Virus record (IMG/VR): IMGVR_UViG_3300007609_000105
Span: 1-21,287 of that record
Direction: 5' to 3' (one strand)
Source: a virus
DNA: 21,287 nucleotides
This document shows, piece by piece, positions 6,443 through 14,669 of the stretch. The first letter of the stretch is position 1. Each line of letters starts with the position of its first letter. The notes below the pieces were generated by a model. The model made no database searches. It saw only the letters and a list, made by a program, of their open reading frames with translations, and was not told the origin of the DNA. The translations under genes were made by a program, and so were the position numbers.

Positions 6443-8620
6443 ATGGCTAATAAGGATACTCAAGATAGGATTAATGCATTAAAGCAGGAAGAGGTACTTC
6501 AGAATAATATCTCAGCCAGCCTAAGAGATGCATTAGACTTACGAACCAAACAGGGTAAGGTTGCTAAAGAATTAGCAGAATCCTTAGATTCACAAGTTGG
6601 TGTTGAGTCAAAATTAGAAGCCGTACTTGAAGCCAAGCAAAAATTATTAGAAGGTAACTTTGACTTAGAACAAGATAGGGCTGAAGAGTTACTTAAACAA
6701 TTAGAATCTTCTGAAGAATTACTAAAAACCGAAAAGAAACGTAAAGATAAGTCCCAAGAAATAAATGATTTAGCAAGTGGTCTTAAAGACTCATTATTGT
6801 CATCAGTAGGATTATCTTCTGATATGTTAAAAAATGGTATCGCTTTTGGGATAGGTATGGCAATTGCAAATAAAGCTACTGAAGCACTTACATCTGCATT
6901 TAATAATTCAGTAGGATTAGCCAAAGATTTATACCTTAATACTGGGGCAACCGCCGCAGAAGCAGGTAGACTCGCAACACAAATGTTTTCTTCTGCTGAT
7001 GCATTTAAAGCCGCACTTTTTTATGGTGATGGGTTTGCTCAGGCAGCCAAAGATGCTACTGACTATTTTGGAAGCACTCAAGTTATAACGGGTCAGATGA
7101 GAGCTACTATGGCAGAATTAAATGCATTGGGTGCAGATAATTCAACAGGTCTTGCTGGTATATTCAAGTCAGCATCAGGAAATGCTGATGATATGTTAGA
7201 CTCTATTAAAGCAATGGCACAAAAAGAAGGTGTTGCTGCGAGTGCTGTTATTGGTGAGATGTCTAAAAATCAATCTTTGATGGTTGGTAAGACTCAAGAA
7301 GAAATTATGTTATTGGCCCGAAAAACTGTTGAACTAAAAAAGCATGGTCAGTCAATGGAGATGTTAAATTCCGTTTCAGACAATATGCTAAATATAGAAG
7401 GTTCATTACGGTCTGAAATGAAAGCCAGATTGTTGACTGGTAAGGATATAAATGCACAAGCAGTTCGAGAAGCGGCATTACGTTATCAAATGACTGGTGA
7501 TGCATCTCAACTAAGTAAGGCATTAGCTGATAGTGTTGGTTCATCCGCTGAGTTTGGAAAACTTGGACCAATGCAACAAAAGGCATATGCAGATGCATAT
7601 GGTATGACAGTTGAGTCTATGACCGATATGTTGATAAAAGAAGAGGAGATGACTAAGCTTCGTTCAAAATATCCAAATATGAATACCGAAGAAATTGCTC
7701 AAATGCAGGAGAAAAAAGAAAATATGGCCGCAATGGTTGCTTCTGCCGGTAGTTTGGGTGCATCTTTATTCAAAAACGTAATACCAGCATTAGCTCAAAT
7801 GAATATGTTGAGTGGTGGTAAAATATCCAACTTATTGGGTGGTAAGGGTGGTAAGTCTCCTAAAATATCTGCTGGTGGTAAGTCTCCTGCAATGCCAAAA
7901 GGTGGTGGTAAAGGATTGGGTGGTATGACTAAGGCAATATCAGGAATTGATGCCAAGAAACTACTCGCCGGAGGAGCCGCACTCGCATTAGTTGCTGCAT
8001 CAGTATTCATATTCGCTAAAGCAGTCCAAGAGTTTATGGAAGTATCTTGGGAAGCAGTCGCTATGGCAGTTGTATCTATGTTAGCTCTTGTCGGAGCACT
8101 TGCTCTTGTTGGTGCTATTATGATGAGTGGTGTAGGTGCTGTTGCAATCCTTGCCGGAGCAGCTGCAATGTTAGTAATCGCAGCTGCATTATTAGTATTG
8201 GGTATCGCTATCCAAGAAATTGCCAAAGGGTTTGGGATGTTTGGAGAACTAACAACTCAACTAACTGCATTGGTAATGATAGCACCAGGACTTATCGCAT
8301 TGGCAGGTGTATTTGCTATATTAGGTGCATCTATGATTCCACTCGCTATGGGTCTTGCATTGATTACACCATTACTACCAACTCTAATGATTTTGGGTGT
8401 ATTCTTACCTATGATTGCTGGGGCACTTGGTATGGGTGGTGGTGATTCTGACTCAAGTGCTGGTGGTGGTCAAAAATCCGACCCACTTCTCGATGAAATT
8501 AAGGGACTCCGTAATGATATTCAATCTCAACCAATTCAGATTGTTATTGATGATAAAGTGGTTTCTACGATGAATAAGAAAAATGTAAGAATGCAGTCTT
8601 ATAGAGACCAATTGAAGTAA
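6443..8620 (+). CDS. Tail tape measure protein
   Basis: A 725-residue protein. Residues 1-115 are a charged coiled coil. Residues 130-450 are a long Ala/Met-rich helical region. A Gly/Lys linker (about 465-495, with GGKGGKSPK and GGGKGLGG) leads to a hydrophobic region of several membrane-type segments (about 507-525, 538-590, 605-662). The C-terminal block contains PLLDEIKGLRNDI and IQIVIDDKVV. This architecture is usual for tape measures, which fill the tail tube, set its length, and insert their hydrophobic part into the host membrane on ejection. It takes the place of T4 gp29. It is the largest gene after the chaperone-type locus, as expected. The start has only a weak upstream purine stretch (AAGG). 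Confidence 0.87.
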   Translation: MANKDTQDRINALKQEEVLQNNISASLRDALDLRTKQGKVAKELAESLDSQVGVESKLEAVLEAKQKLLEGNFDLEQDRAEELLKQLESSEELLKTEKKRKDKSQEINDLASGLKDSLLSSVGLSSDMLKNGIAFGIGMAIANKATEALTSAFNNSVGLAKDLYLNTGATAAEAGRLATQMFSSADAFKAALFYGDGFAQAAKDATDYFGSTQVITGQMRATMAELNALGADNSTGLAGIFKSASGNADDMLDSIKAMAQKEGVAASAVIGEMSKNQSLMVGKTQEEIMLLARKTVELKKHGQSMEMLNSVSDNMLNIEGSLRSEMKARLLTGKDINAQAVREAALRYQMTGDASQLSKALADSVGSSAEFGKLGPMQQKAYADAYGMTVESMTDMLIKEEEMTKLRSKYPNMNTEEIAQMQEKKENMAAMVASAGSLGASLFKNVIPALAQMNMLSGGKISNLLGGKGGKSPKISAGGKSPAMPKGGGKGLGGMTKAISGIDAKKLLAGGAALALVAASVFIFAKAVQEFMEVSWEAVAMAVVSMLALVGALALVGAIMMSGVGAVAILAGAAAMLVIAAALLVLGIAIQEIAKGFGMFGELTTQLTALVMIAPGLIALAGVFAILGASMIPLAMGLALITPLLPTLMILGVFLPMIAGALGMGGGDSDSSAGGGQKSDPLLDEIKGLRNDIQSQPIQIVIDDKVVSTMNKKNVRMQSYRDQLK

Positions 8621-8630
8621 GGATACGTAA

Positions 8631-11090
8631 ATGGCATTGAAAGACTTAAAATCAGACTTATCTAAGTTTAGAAAACCAATAGAGAAACCACTCATCGATA
8701 AAAAGAGAGTGGAAGTCCCTAAGTCTTCTAATCAGACCCCTCTATCTCAATTTGTAGATAAGACCCCATCTGCTCCTAAATCAAATACAACTGCTCCTAA
8801 GCAAGGTGTGACTCCAAACAAATTTGATAACTCATCAAACTATTTGGGTGAAACATCTCAAACCAAATTTGATAACTCATCAAACTATTTGGGTGAGACT
8901 ACACCATCTAAGATGTCTTTATCAGAAAGATTCTTAGGTCAGACCGAAACACAAGAAGTTCAACAAGGGGATAAATTCAAAGGTGAAACCGAAACAGCAA
9001 ATATTACTCAAGGAGATAGATTTAAGGGTCAAACGACTCCTCAAGACTACTCCAATGCTGAAAAGTTCAAAGGAGAAACCAATCCTACCGAATTCAAGTT
9101 CACTCAACAATTCTTAGGTGAAACCACACCAAACGACTTTTCATTAACTGAGAGGTTCTTGGGTGAAACTACACCAACTAAGTTTGATTTATCAGAGAAT
9201 TTCTTAGGTGAGACTGATGTACCAAATATGGTATTGGAAAGTCCATTTAAGGGTGAGACTACTCCAAGTAAATTTGAGTTCAACCCACACTTAGAAACTC
9301 AGGCGACTGAACCTACATTTGTTGACTTCATTACTAACGATGATGCTAAAGGATTCTCACCATTCCAACAGCCAAGAAACAATTCTACATTTGTTGGGGT
9401 AGACCCTTCACAAACTCAGTTTGAAGGTGTAACTCCAATTAGTGGTCAGTTCGTAATAAACCAATATGGTGTAACACGAGAGAATGATGGTGGGTTGGGT
9501 ACAACTTATACTGATAAACTCTTAAAAGATACTTACAACAAGTTCAATCTAAAAGAAGACTCGTATAATTCCTCAATCTTCAAACAGCCATTTATACTAA
9601 GTGGTATTCAAAAGGAAAAGGGTGAGCCCGAAACATTGGGTGTGGGTTCATTCTCATTTATCAGAGGTGGTGCTATTACCTCAACTGCACGAGCTGCAAT
9701 TGATGTAGTAAGAATGGGACAATTCCTATTAACACCTCGTGGTATTACTTGGGGATTAAAACAAGTTGGGATGCAGAGAAGTCAGAGGTATGGTAAAACA
9801 TTTACTCCAGTAAACTTACTTGCATCTCTTGGTGGACAACACTTGGGATTGAAATTTGATAGACCTGGTGTTCAACCAATTGGTGATGAAACTTGGAAAT
9901 ATGATACTAATGGATATCTAACCGAAGTATATAATGTATTTAGACTCCAAACTAAAAATAGTGTATTACCACTTAGAGTAGACCCACGTGGTGGATTTGA
10001 CTCTACATATGGTATCGGAGTAACCACATACAATAGACAACACAACTCATTCTTTACTAAGGGTCAAGATGAGCAGGATAGATTTGCTAACTTTGCCCAA
10101 AGAACAAACCCATTTGATTTAACATTCGACCCATTCGTAAACTCATATGAAAAGACTGTAAGTTTACCAAATGGTGAGTTAACATCACAACGTGGTGAGT
10201 TTGATACCAAAACACAACAAACTCCAAACTTACTATCCTCCGAAGGAAGAACTGCTGGGTTTGGAAATGATATTAGTGATTACGAATCAATATCATATGG
10301 TACAATTCAGAAGATACAAGATAAGGGTGCAAGTAATTACAAAGGTGACTTTAGAAATCTTAAAAAGGCAAAGTTCAATAGACTTAGTGATGTTGAAGCA
10401 GGTACTAATTATGAAGAGTATAACCTTGAAAAAACATATGGTACACCTTCAACATTTAAGACCAACTTAGAACGTATTGACCCACTTAACAAGAATCGTA
10501 GAATTGATAGTGTATATGAATCAGTTTACAATGCTAAACTACAAAATGACTTGGTACACTTATTCTTCTCATACGATAACTCCGATGGCAGTCAAAACAC
10601 AGGGAAGATAATTCAATTCCGTTCTACAATCAATGGTGTGACTGAAACTTTCTCACCATCGTGGAATGGAATCAAATACCCAGGTCGTGCTGATAAAGCA
10701 TATATGTATAGTGAATTCGAGAGAACACTATCGTTCTCATTCAAAGCATATGCTACATCGAGAGATGAGATGAAAAATATGTGGAAGAAGTTGTCTGAAC
10801 TATCTAAACTTACAATGCCGACATATGCCGGGTCTGCTTACTCTGGGCACATTTGTTATTTTAGATTAGGTCAACTTTGGGGCAATGGGACTAAAGGTGT
10901 TCCATCATTAATAACATCACTAACCTATACCATTCCAGATGATTTATCTTGGGATATAAATCACGATGGGAAGTTATCTGAATTACCATTGGGTGTTGAT
11001 GTTTCAGTTGGATTAACTATTCTTCCCGAAACTATTTATAAGAGTAGTAAGAATCACTATTCTTTCTATGAGACTAAAGGATTTCAATAA
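8631..11090 (+). CDS. Baseplate/tail-tube-initiator-type protein with N-terminal 15-residue repeats
   Basis: An 819-residue protein. Residues 1-63 are Lys/Pro/Ser-rich and probably disordered. Residues 64-213 are ten tandem 15-residue repeats with consensus KFDxSExFLGETTPT, and a decayed eleventh follows. Residues about 340-415 (IRGGAITSTARAAIDVV, then LLTPRGITWGLKQVGMQRSQ) resemble a block I associate with baseplate-region virion proteins of large myophages. The C-terminal domain (about 645-800), with FSPSWNGIKYPGRADKAYMY, FERTLSFSFKAYA and ITSLTYTIPDDLSWDI, resembles inner-baseplate or tube-initiator proteins of contractile tails (T4 gp48/gp54 role). That link is an inference from pattern and from the LysM-like gp53-type gene that overlaps its stop. 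The repeat region has no counterpart I know of in T4. Confidence 0.7.
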   Translation: MALKDLKSDLSKFRKPIEKPLIDKKRVEVPKSSNQTPLSQFVDKTPSAPKSNTTAPKQGVTPNKFDNSSNYLGETSQTKFDNSSNYLGETTPSKMSLSERFLGQTETQEVQQGDKFKGETETANITQGDRFKGQTTPQDYSNAEKFKGETNPTEFKFTQQFLGETTPNDFSLTERFLGETTPTKFDLSENFLGETDVPNMVLESPFKGETTPSKFEFNPHLETQATEPTFVDFITNDDAKGFSPFQQPRNNSTFVGVDPSQTQFEGVTPISGQFVINQYGVTRENDGGLGTTYTDKLLKDTYNKFNLKEDSYNSSIFKQPFILSGIQKEKGEPETLGVGSFSFIRGGAITSTARAAIDVVRMGQFLLTPRGITWGLKQVGMQRSQRYGKTFTPVNLLASLGGQHLGLKFDRPGVQPIGDETWKYDTNGYLTEVYNVFRLQTKNSVLPLRVDPRGGFDSTYGIGVTTYNRQHNSFFTKGQDEQDRFANFAQRTNPFDLTFDPFVNSYEKTVSLPNGELTSQRGEFDTKTQQTPNLLSSEGRTAGFGNDISDYESISYGTIQKIQDKGASNYKGDFRNLKKAKFNRLSDVEAGTNYEEYNLEKTYGTPSTFKTNLERIDPLNKNRRIDSVYESVYNAKLQNDLVHLFFSYDNSDGSQNTGKIIQFRSTINGVTETFSPSWNGIKYPGRADKAYMYSEFERTLSFSFKAYATSRDEMKNMWKKLSELSKLTMPTYAGSAYSGHICYFRLGQLWGNGTKGVPSLITSLTYTIPDDLSWDINHDGKLSELPLGVDVSVGLTILPETIYKSSKNHYSFYETKGFQ
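8820..9269 (+). repeat. Ten tandem 45-bp units encoding 15-residue FLGET repeats
   Basis: Ten in-frame units of exactly 45 bases. Each encodes the core [F/Y]-[L/K]-G-[E/Q]-T at the same phase. The first two units (8820-8864, 8865-8909) are almost identical in DNA, suggesting recent duplication, while the others have diverged. A degenerate unit follows at 9270-9314. Confidence 0.92.
11033..11042 (+). promoter_or_regulatory. Possible late-promoter motif TATTTATAAG inside coding sequence
   Basis: This TATTTAT match lies within the 3' end of the preceding gene, 57 bases before the gp53-like ATG. It encodes part of TIYK, so chance is a real alternative. It could provide an internal late promoter for the hub genes. 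Confidence 0.25.
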
Positions 11091-11392
11091 TGAATAGATA
11101 TGATAATATAGAGGTTCAAAAAGACAAGAAGGGTCGTAGATTCAGAAAGACTACAATACTTCCTATTATAGAACCAAATGTCGATGATATCTACATCATA
11201 GGTCAAGTTGGTGATAGGTTAGATAATCTTGCATTTAAATACTACCAAGATTCATCACTTTGGTGGATTATCGCAAGAGCAAATAATATTGGTAATGGTA
11301 GTCTAACTGTACCAATTGGTATCCAATTAAGAATACCACAAAATCAATTTGAAATCATAGATGAGTATAAAGAATTAAATGGTATCGAGTAA
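11090..11392 (+). CDS. gp53: LysM-like baseplate wedge protein (gp53-like)
   Basis: A 100-residue protein. The core DRLDNLAFKYYQDSSLWWII, followed by ARANNI and VPIGIQLRIPQN (residues about 42-85), is a LysM-like fold: a loop-helix-helix unit with the WWIIARAN helix, ending in a P-x-G-x-x-L-x-I-P strand. Small LysM-like proteins are standard in contractile baseplates. T4 gp53 (wedge protein contacting the hub) is the T4 example, but it is about twice as long, so this is a minimal version. Its ATG overlaps the upstream TAA by one base (TAATG), indicating translational coupling. Context between two baseplate genes supports the call. Confidence 0.72.
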   Translation: MNRYDNIEVQKDKKGRRFRKTTILPIIEPNVDDIYIIGQVGDRLDNLAFKYYQDSSLWWIIARANNIGNGSLTVPIGIQLRIPQNQFEIIDEYKELNGIE

Positions 11393-11395
11393 GTT

Positions 11396-13126
11396 ATGTC
11401 GAATATATTCAATCAAGGTGCTATGTCATTACCACCAAATCCATTTGATGGTAGACAACGTGCATACAAGCGAAGAGCGTATGGTAGTGTAACCGTAGCA
11501 GGTAATGACCAATTTACGTGTTCGGGTGGTGGTTTATCTTTAACCTTTGGTGGTGATAGTGAAACTAAGTTTTCCCAAGGTGGGGCATTACAACCACGTA
11601 GTGGTGGTAGATATGTACCCAACCCATACCTAACATCGATAACTACAAAGAACCAAGGTAGTGGTGATATATCGGATACTGCACTTTGGGAGATTGAATT
11701 TCAATACACTTGTTATGGCACCGACCAATTAAATAAATGTTCAAATGCATTTATGATTCCTGGTATGTTGATTGATGTGGTTATAGGGTACGATCCTGGT
11801 GACAAGTTAACGATACCAAAAGCAAGATTATACGACTTTAGTTTTTCATATAATTCGGATGATGGTAGTTACTCGTGTACTGCAAAGTGTTTGGGTTCTA
11901 ATTCAAAATCAGCAGTAGCAGGTGCTCTAAAAGTAAAACCAAGTGAAAACGGGTCTGAAATAACCGATGAGGGTGGTAAGACCATTAAGGGTTATTCGAT
12001 AATTAAGCAACTTCAAAACAATTGTGATAATGAGTTGAAGTTAGACCGTGATGAAGATGGTAACTTGAAAAATACAAATGTACCTTCAAGAGATGGGACT
12101 GCTAAATCAGTCGGGTCGTATGGTCTTATTAAAGGACAAAAAGACGCAGGTATGTGGGATATGTTATTTTCGGGTGGTAGTGCTGATAATATATTAGTAC
12201 CAGTAGTTCAACTCAAGGAAGTGGTAGCATTCTTAGACAATCTCGTAGGTAATGTCTATGTATTTGACGCAACATACTCATCAAAATTATCAAAATTACA
12301 ATCAGCAGACCCAATGGCATTTTGTTTACCAGGTTCAGCCGGTAACTATGGTGAGGGTAATGACTTTTCAAAATTAGGTGGTTCATTTGGTCAAGTGGGT
12401 GATATATGGGTATCGATTCCAAAGTTGATGCAAATTGAAGACTCAGTAATGCAGTCTAAAAAAGAAGACAACAAAGAATATACCACGAACGAGTTATTAA
12501 ATAAGGTATTTGCAGAACTAAGTTCGTGTACTGGTGGTGCCGTTGATTGTTTTATCGCAGAACGTGAAAACAAGTTCAATATAGTCAATCGTAAGAATGA
12601 TATAAAGAAGGGGACTAAGGGAGCTGTAATCAAGTTATTAGACCCAAATTCGCCAGTTAAGTCTTTAAGTATGTCTTCGAACATGGACCCTGATATGGCC
12701 GCAATTGCATTCGCAGGTGGTAGTGGTCCATACCCTAAGTCAGTTATTGAGAGTGTATTCGCAGGTTGTAAGCCAAAAGAGACCGATTCAGCAAAACCAC
12801 TACCATCGCCCGAAGAAAAGTTAGCTGAAAAGATTAAAGAACTTGGTGAGAGTTACTCAGCAGAAGTTGCTCAAGATTGTAAGGGTATTCTAAAAGAGTA
12901 TGTTAATCAAAATCTAACTCAAATCTCAATGAGGTATGGGATTGACCTAAGTGTTACCTTTGATGGATGGAATGGTCCTAACTTTATGGAGAGATTTAGT
13001 GTAAGTCCTTTACCAAACGCAGTAAGTGGTGCTGATGTATATTACGTAGTTGGTGAAATTGAACATAAATGTGATGGTGAAACTTGGGACACTACGGTTG
13101 TCGGATATATGATGGTTAACGGATAA
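11396..13126 (+). CDS. Probable baseplate hub / tail protein
   Basis: A 576-residue protein. The N-terminal 180 residues are beta-rich and Gly/Ser-rich (GSVTVAGNDQFTCSGGGLSL, then ALWEIEFQYTCYG, MIPGMLIDVVIGYDPGDKL), suggesting hub-type beta-barrel domains like those of T4 gp27 or gpD-type hub proteins. A middle part (about 270-400) includes AFLDNLVGNVYVFDATY and the ISFVGDIWVSIPKLMQIEDS-like helix-strand region. The C-terminus has a second domain with ISMRYGIDLSVTFDGWNGPN and ends in YYVVGEIEHKCDGETWDTTV. No lysozyme domain is present. Hub identity is inferred from size, fold pattern and position after the LysM-like gene; a baseplate-associated structural protein of another kind is possible. 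About nine cysteines are present, unusual for a phage tail protein. Confidence 0.5.
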   Translation: MSNIFNQGAMSLPPNPFDGRQRAYKRRAYGSVTVAGNDQFTCSGGGLSLTFGGDSETKFSQGGALQPRSGGRYVPNPYLTSITTKNQGSGDISDTALWEIEFQYTCYGTDQLNKCSNAFMIPGMLIDVVIGYDPGDKLTIPKARLYDFSFSYNSDDGSYSCTAKCLGSNSKSAVAGALKVKPSENGSEITDEGGKTIKGYSIIKQLQNNCDNELKLDRDEDGNLKNTNVPSRDGTAKSVGSYGLIKGQKDAGMWDMLFSGGSADNILVPVVQLKEVVAFLDNLVGNVYVFDATYSSKLSKLQSADPMAFCLPGSAGNYGEGNDFSKLGGSFGQVGDIWVSIPKLMQIEDSVMQSKKEDNKEYTTNELLNKVFAELSSCTGGAVDCFIAERENKFNIVNRKNDIKKGTKGAVIKLLDPNSPVKSLSMSSNMDPDMAAIAFAGGSGPYPKSVIESVFAGCKPKETDSAKPLPSPEEKLAEKIKELGESYSAEVAQDCKGILKEYVNQNLTQISMRYGIDLSVTFDGWNGPNFMERFSVSPLPNAVSGADVYYVVGEIEHKCDGETWDTTVVGYMMVNG

Positions 13127-13665
13127 TGAGTAGAAAAAAGATATATTACCCCGAAGGTCAAATCCAAAAAGGACTATACACTCAAGGTGCTGAGTGGATG
13201 TTGGAAGATGGCACTGAATACATTGGTGATTACCATAGGTACATTACTGGTGAGGTGTTCACTAAATCATCATATATCAAAAATACATCCCAAAAACTCA
13301 TACCTTATGTAAACCTATCACAAGCTGATAATAGAGTAAAGTTTGAATACGACAATCTTAGAGATGATGAGGTTGAGTCGTTTGTATTTGCAAGATATGA
13401 GAAGTCAACACCACTTCAGAGAGACTATGATACTGGCTTTTACTATCGGTACTTTGCTAAGAGACACTTTGATGGGTTAATTACTGAAATTAGTAAAAAC
13501 ACATACGACCTACTCCAACCCGAACACTATAAAACATTAGAGTTGGCTTGGAAACTTAGAGGTAACGCACTTATTGTAAATCAACGACAAGTAAATACTG
13601 CCGAAAAAGACATCGAGGGTATCTCAAACTACATTACAAACTATTCTGAATTCGTTAAAGTTTAA
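13126..13665 (+). CDS. Probable baseplate-associated structural protein, unknown function
   Basis: A 179-residue protein. The N-terminal block has KKIYYPEGQIQKGLYTQG, EWMLEDGTEYIGDYHRYI and TGEVFT, a glycine-turn beta pattern. A more helical C-terminus follows (DLLQPEHYKTLELAWKLRGN). No named family is recognised. ATG 13126 overlaps the upstream stop by one base (TAATG), so it is coupled to the hub gene and is the last gene of the tail/baseplate run. A 26-base repeat that also occurs after the next gene begins at its stop codon. A structural role is inferred from coupling only. Confidence 0.75.
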   Translation: MSRKKIYYPEGQIQKGLYTQGAEWMLEDGTEYIGDYHRYITGEVFTKSSYIKNTSQKLIPYVNLSQADNRVKFEYDNLRDDEVESFVFARYEKSTPLQRDYDTGFYYRYFAKRHFDGLITEISKNTYDLLQPEHYKTLELAWKLRGNALIVNQRQVNTAEKDIEGISNYITNYSEFVKV

Positions 13666-13681
13666 CAATTTCTTAACATTA
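13656..13681 (+). repeat. 26-base repeat, copy 1, upstream of a host-type promoter
   Basis: It is identical over 26 bases to 14070-14095. It contains two TTAACA units eleven bases apart (one helical turn). It ends four bases before the TTTGG box of the promoter at 13686, as copy 2 does for its own promoter, so it is probably part of the regulatory region. Confidence 0.8.
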
Positions 13682-13685
13682 GACA

Positions 13686-13717
13686 TTTGGTAAAGTCCAT
13701 ATCTTTCACTATATTTA
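13686..13717 (+). promoter_or_regulatory. Bacteroidetes-type promoter, TTTGG-N19-TATATTTA
   Basis: TTTG at 13686-13689 and TATATTTA at 13710-13717 are separated by exactly 20 bases, the same spacing as at 14100, 14731 and 19005. The pattern fits the TTTG / TAnnTTTG promoter of Bacteroidetes primary sigma factor. The expected transcript start (about 13721-13724) is only a few bases before the ATG at 13728. Confidence 0.65.
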
Positions 13718-13727
13718 CTATGTAATA

Positions 13728-14072
13728 ATGAGAGATATGAAAGTATTAGGAAAAAAGTACGGAATCGAAATCACGAAACCTTGGAATAGGGAAATGTATG
13801 ACCACAACGACAAGGTTGCTGACTTGATGAAAGCCGAGTTAAAACTTGCTCTTGTCAAGGCATACAAGAACCAAGATGAAGAACTTCTAAGAGGGGTTGC
13901 TTCGGTGATTGAACCTTCTGGATATGGGTATGGATTCGATATGGAAGGTATCTACAAAGATGCTCTGAATGGGTTGGAGATGGTTCAAAACTATTGGTTG
14001 AACGAAGAATATCCATATGGAGTAGAGAAAGGCATCGTTCCTTCAGTTGAACTTGAGTTTATTGGTTACTAA
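13728..14072 (+). CDS. Hypothetical protein, first gene of the replication-side cluster
   Basis: A 114-residue acidic protein, mainly helical (VADLMKAELKLALVKAYKNQ, then EELLRGVASVIE), with an aromatic-rich second half (GYGYGFDMEGIYKDALNGLE, QNYWLNEEYPYGV). No family is recognised. An in-frame ATG at 13737 is an alternative start; neither has a ribosome binding site, which fits the short leader predicted from the promoter at 13686-13717 and the SD-poor style of Bacteroidetes. It is bracketed by two copies of a 26-base repeat plus promoter, so it is its own transcription unit and probably early or middle expressed. Confidence 0.75.
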   Translation: MRDMKVLGKKYGIEITKPWNREMYDHNDKVADLMKAELKLALVKAYKNQDEELLRGVASVIEPSGYGYGFDMEGIYKDALNGLEMVQNYWLNEEYPYGVEKGIVPSVELEFIGY

Positions 14073-14095
14073 AGTTTAACAATTTCTTAACATTA
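14070..14095 (+). repeat. 26-base repeat, copy 2, upstream of a host-type promoter
   Basis: It is identical to 13656-13681 and begins at the stop codon of the preceding gene. It again ends four bases before a TTTGG box. The sequence between repeat and -10 element differs between the two copies, so the repeat itself appears conserved. Confidence 0.8.
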
Positions 14096-14099
14096 AAGG

Positions 14100-14131
14100 T
14101 TTGGTGGTTTCCTAAATAATCACTATATTAG
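14100..14131 (+). promoter_or_regulatory. Bacteroidetes-type promoter, TTTGG-N19-TATATTAG
   Basis: TTTG 14100-14103 and TATATTAG 14124-14131 have a 20-base spacer. The expected start is near 14138, giving an approximately 40-base leader that is A-rich next to the ATG at 14178 and has no Shine-Dalgarno sequence. Confidence 0.65.
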
Positions 14132-14177
14132 TACTGTTGATGTGGGGATGTTACCACGATAATAAAAAATAAAAATT

Positions 14178-14450
14178 ATGACTTATCAAGAATTAAATCA
14201 GCTGAGTATCGAACAATTACGAATGTTAAACACCAAAGTAATTGAAGTTATTAAGATGAAACAAAGTGAAGCTGCGATGGACATCAAAGAAGAACTTTAT
14301 GTCGGTGCTAATGTGAGTGTTAATCACCCAAAGTTGATGGGTAAACAACTACGAGTTGAGAAAATCAACCGAACCAAAGCCAAACTCAAACTTTTGAATG
14401 GTAGTGGTTTTTGGAATGTTCCATTAAGTATGATTGAGTTAAACAAATAA
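14178..14450 (+). CDS. Small protein with KOW/SH3-like C-terminal domain
   Basis: A 90-residue protein. Residues 1-38 form a helix (YQELNQLSIEQLRMLNTKVI, then EVIKMKQSEAA). Residues 42-88 (YVGANVSVNHPKLMGKQLRV, then EKINRTKAKLKLLNGSGFWN) have the five-strand pattern of KOW or SH3-like barrels: a G-x-x-V start, a basic G-x-x-L-x-V-x-x-I-N turn and a final strand. KOW-type domains often bind RNA or proteins of the transcription/translation machinery, so a regulatory or adaptor role is possible. It is translated from an A-rich leader lacking a Shine-Dalgarno sequence. It is followed after three bases by the next small gene, so they form a short operon. Confidence 0.78.
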   Translation: MTYQELNQLSIEQLRMLNTKVIEVIKMKQSEAAMDIKEELYVGANVSVNHPKLMGKQLRVEKINRTKAKLKLLNGSGFWNVPLSMIELNK

Positions 14451-14453
14451 GAT

Positions 14454-14669
14454 ATGATAGTTCAGAAACCAAAAAGTGAAGGTATCACAATTGACCTCAC
14501 AGGTCCTCAAGGGAATGCATTTTTCCTTCTTGGAACTGCTAAGAAGTTGGCTCGTCAACTTGATTTCAATGAAAGTTTCATTTTGAATGAAATGAAGAGT
14601 GGTGATTACGAAAACCTTCTTCAAGTGTTTGACCGATACTTCGGTTCATTTGTAACTCTTTACCGATAA
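14454..14669 (+). CDS. Conserved-looking hypothetical protein (DLTGPQGNAF type)
   Basis: A 71-residue protein with the block ITIDLTGPQGNAFFLLGTAK (residues 11-30), then a helix and MKSGDYENLLQVFDRYFGSF (48-67). From memory, small proteins with this DLTGPxGNAF...LG pattern are recurrent in T4-like phages of several hosts, always as hypothetical proteins; I know of no function. It lies three bases after the KOW-like gene and overlaps the next micro-gene by one base (TAATG), so it is part of a compact operon driven by the promoter at 14100. Confidence 0.8.
   Translation: MIVQKPKSEGITIDLTGPQGNAFFLLGTAKKLARQLDFNESFILNEMKSGDYENLLQVFDRYFGSFVTLYR

Noticed and set aside
6499-8226. Minus-strand open frames opposite the tape measure gene (6499-6924, 7795-8226)
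   Set aside because: They are antisense to a well-supported gene, have low-complexity Ala/Ile/Pro composition, and no promoter or ribosome binding site.
8047-8445. Cys/Tyr-rich open frame within the tape measure gene
   Set aside because: It is a shifted-frame shadow of the hydrophobic tape measure region, with odd composition (many Cys, Ser, Tyr) and no start signals.
8820-9314. Regular 45-bp repeats that might be read as a CRISPR-like array
   Set aside because: They are in frame inside a long gene, have no alternating spacer of unrelated sequence, and encode a 15-residue protein repeat.
14141-14158. Small hairpin (TGTGG...CCACG) in the leader of the KOW-like gene
   Set aside because: The stem is only about five pairs with an eight-base loop and no T run; too weak to call a terminator or riboswitch.
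13666-14177. Search for tRNA genes or an origin in the module boundary around 13.7-14.2 kb
   Set aside because: No cloverleaf with a TTCGAAT-type arm, no iteron cluster other than the promoter-linked 26-base repeat, and most of the interval is coding.
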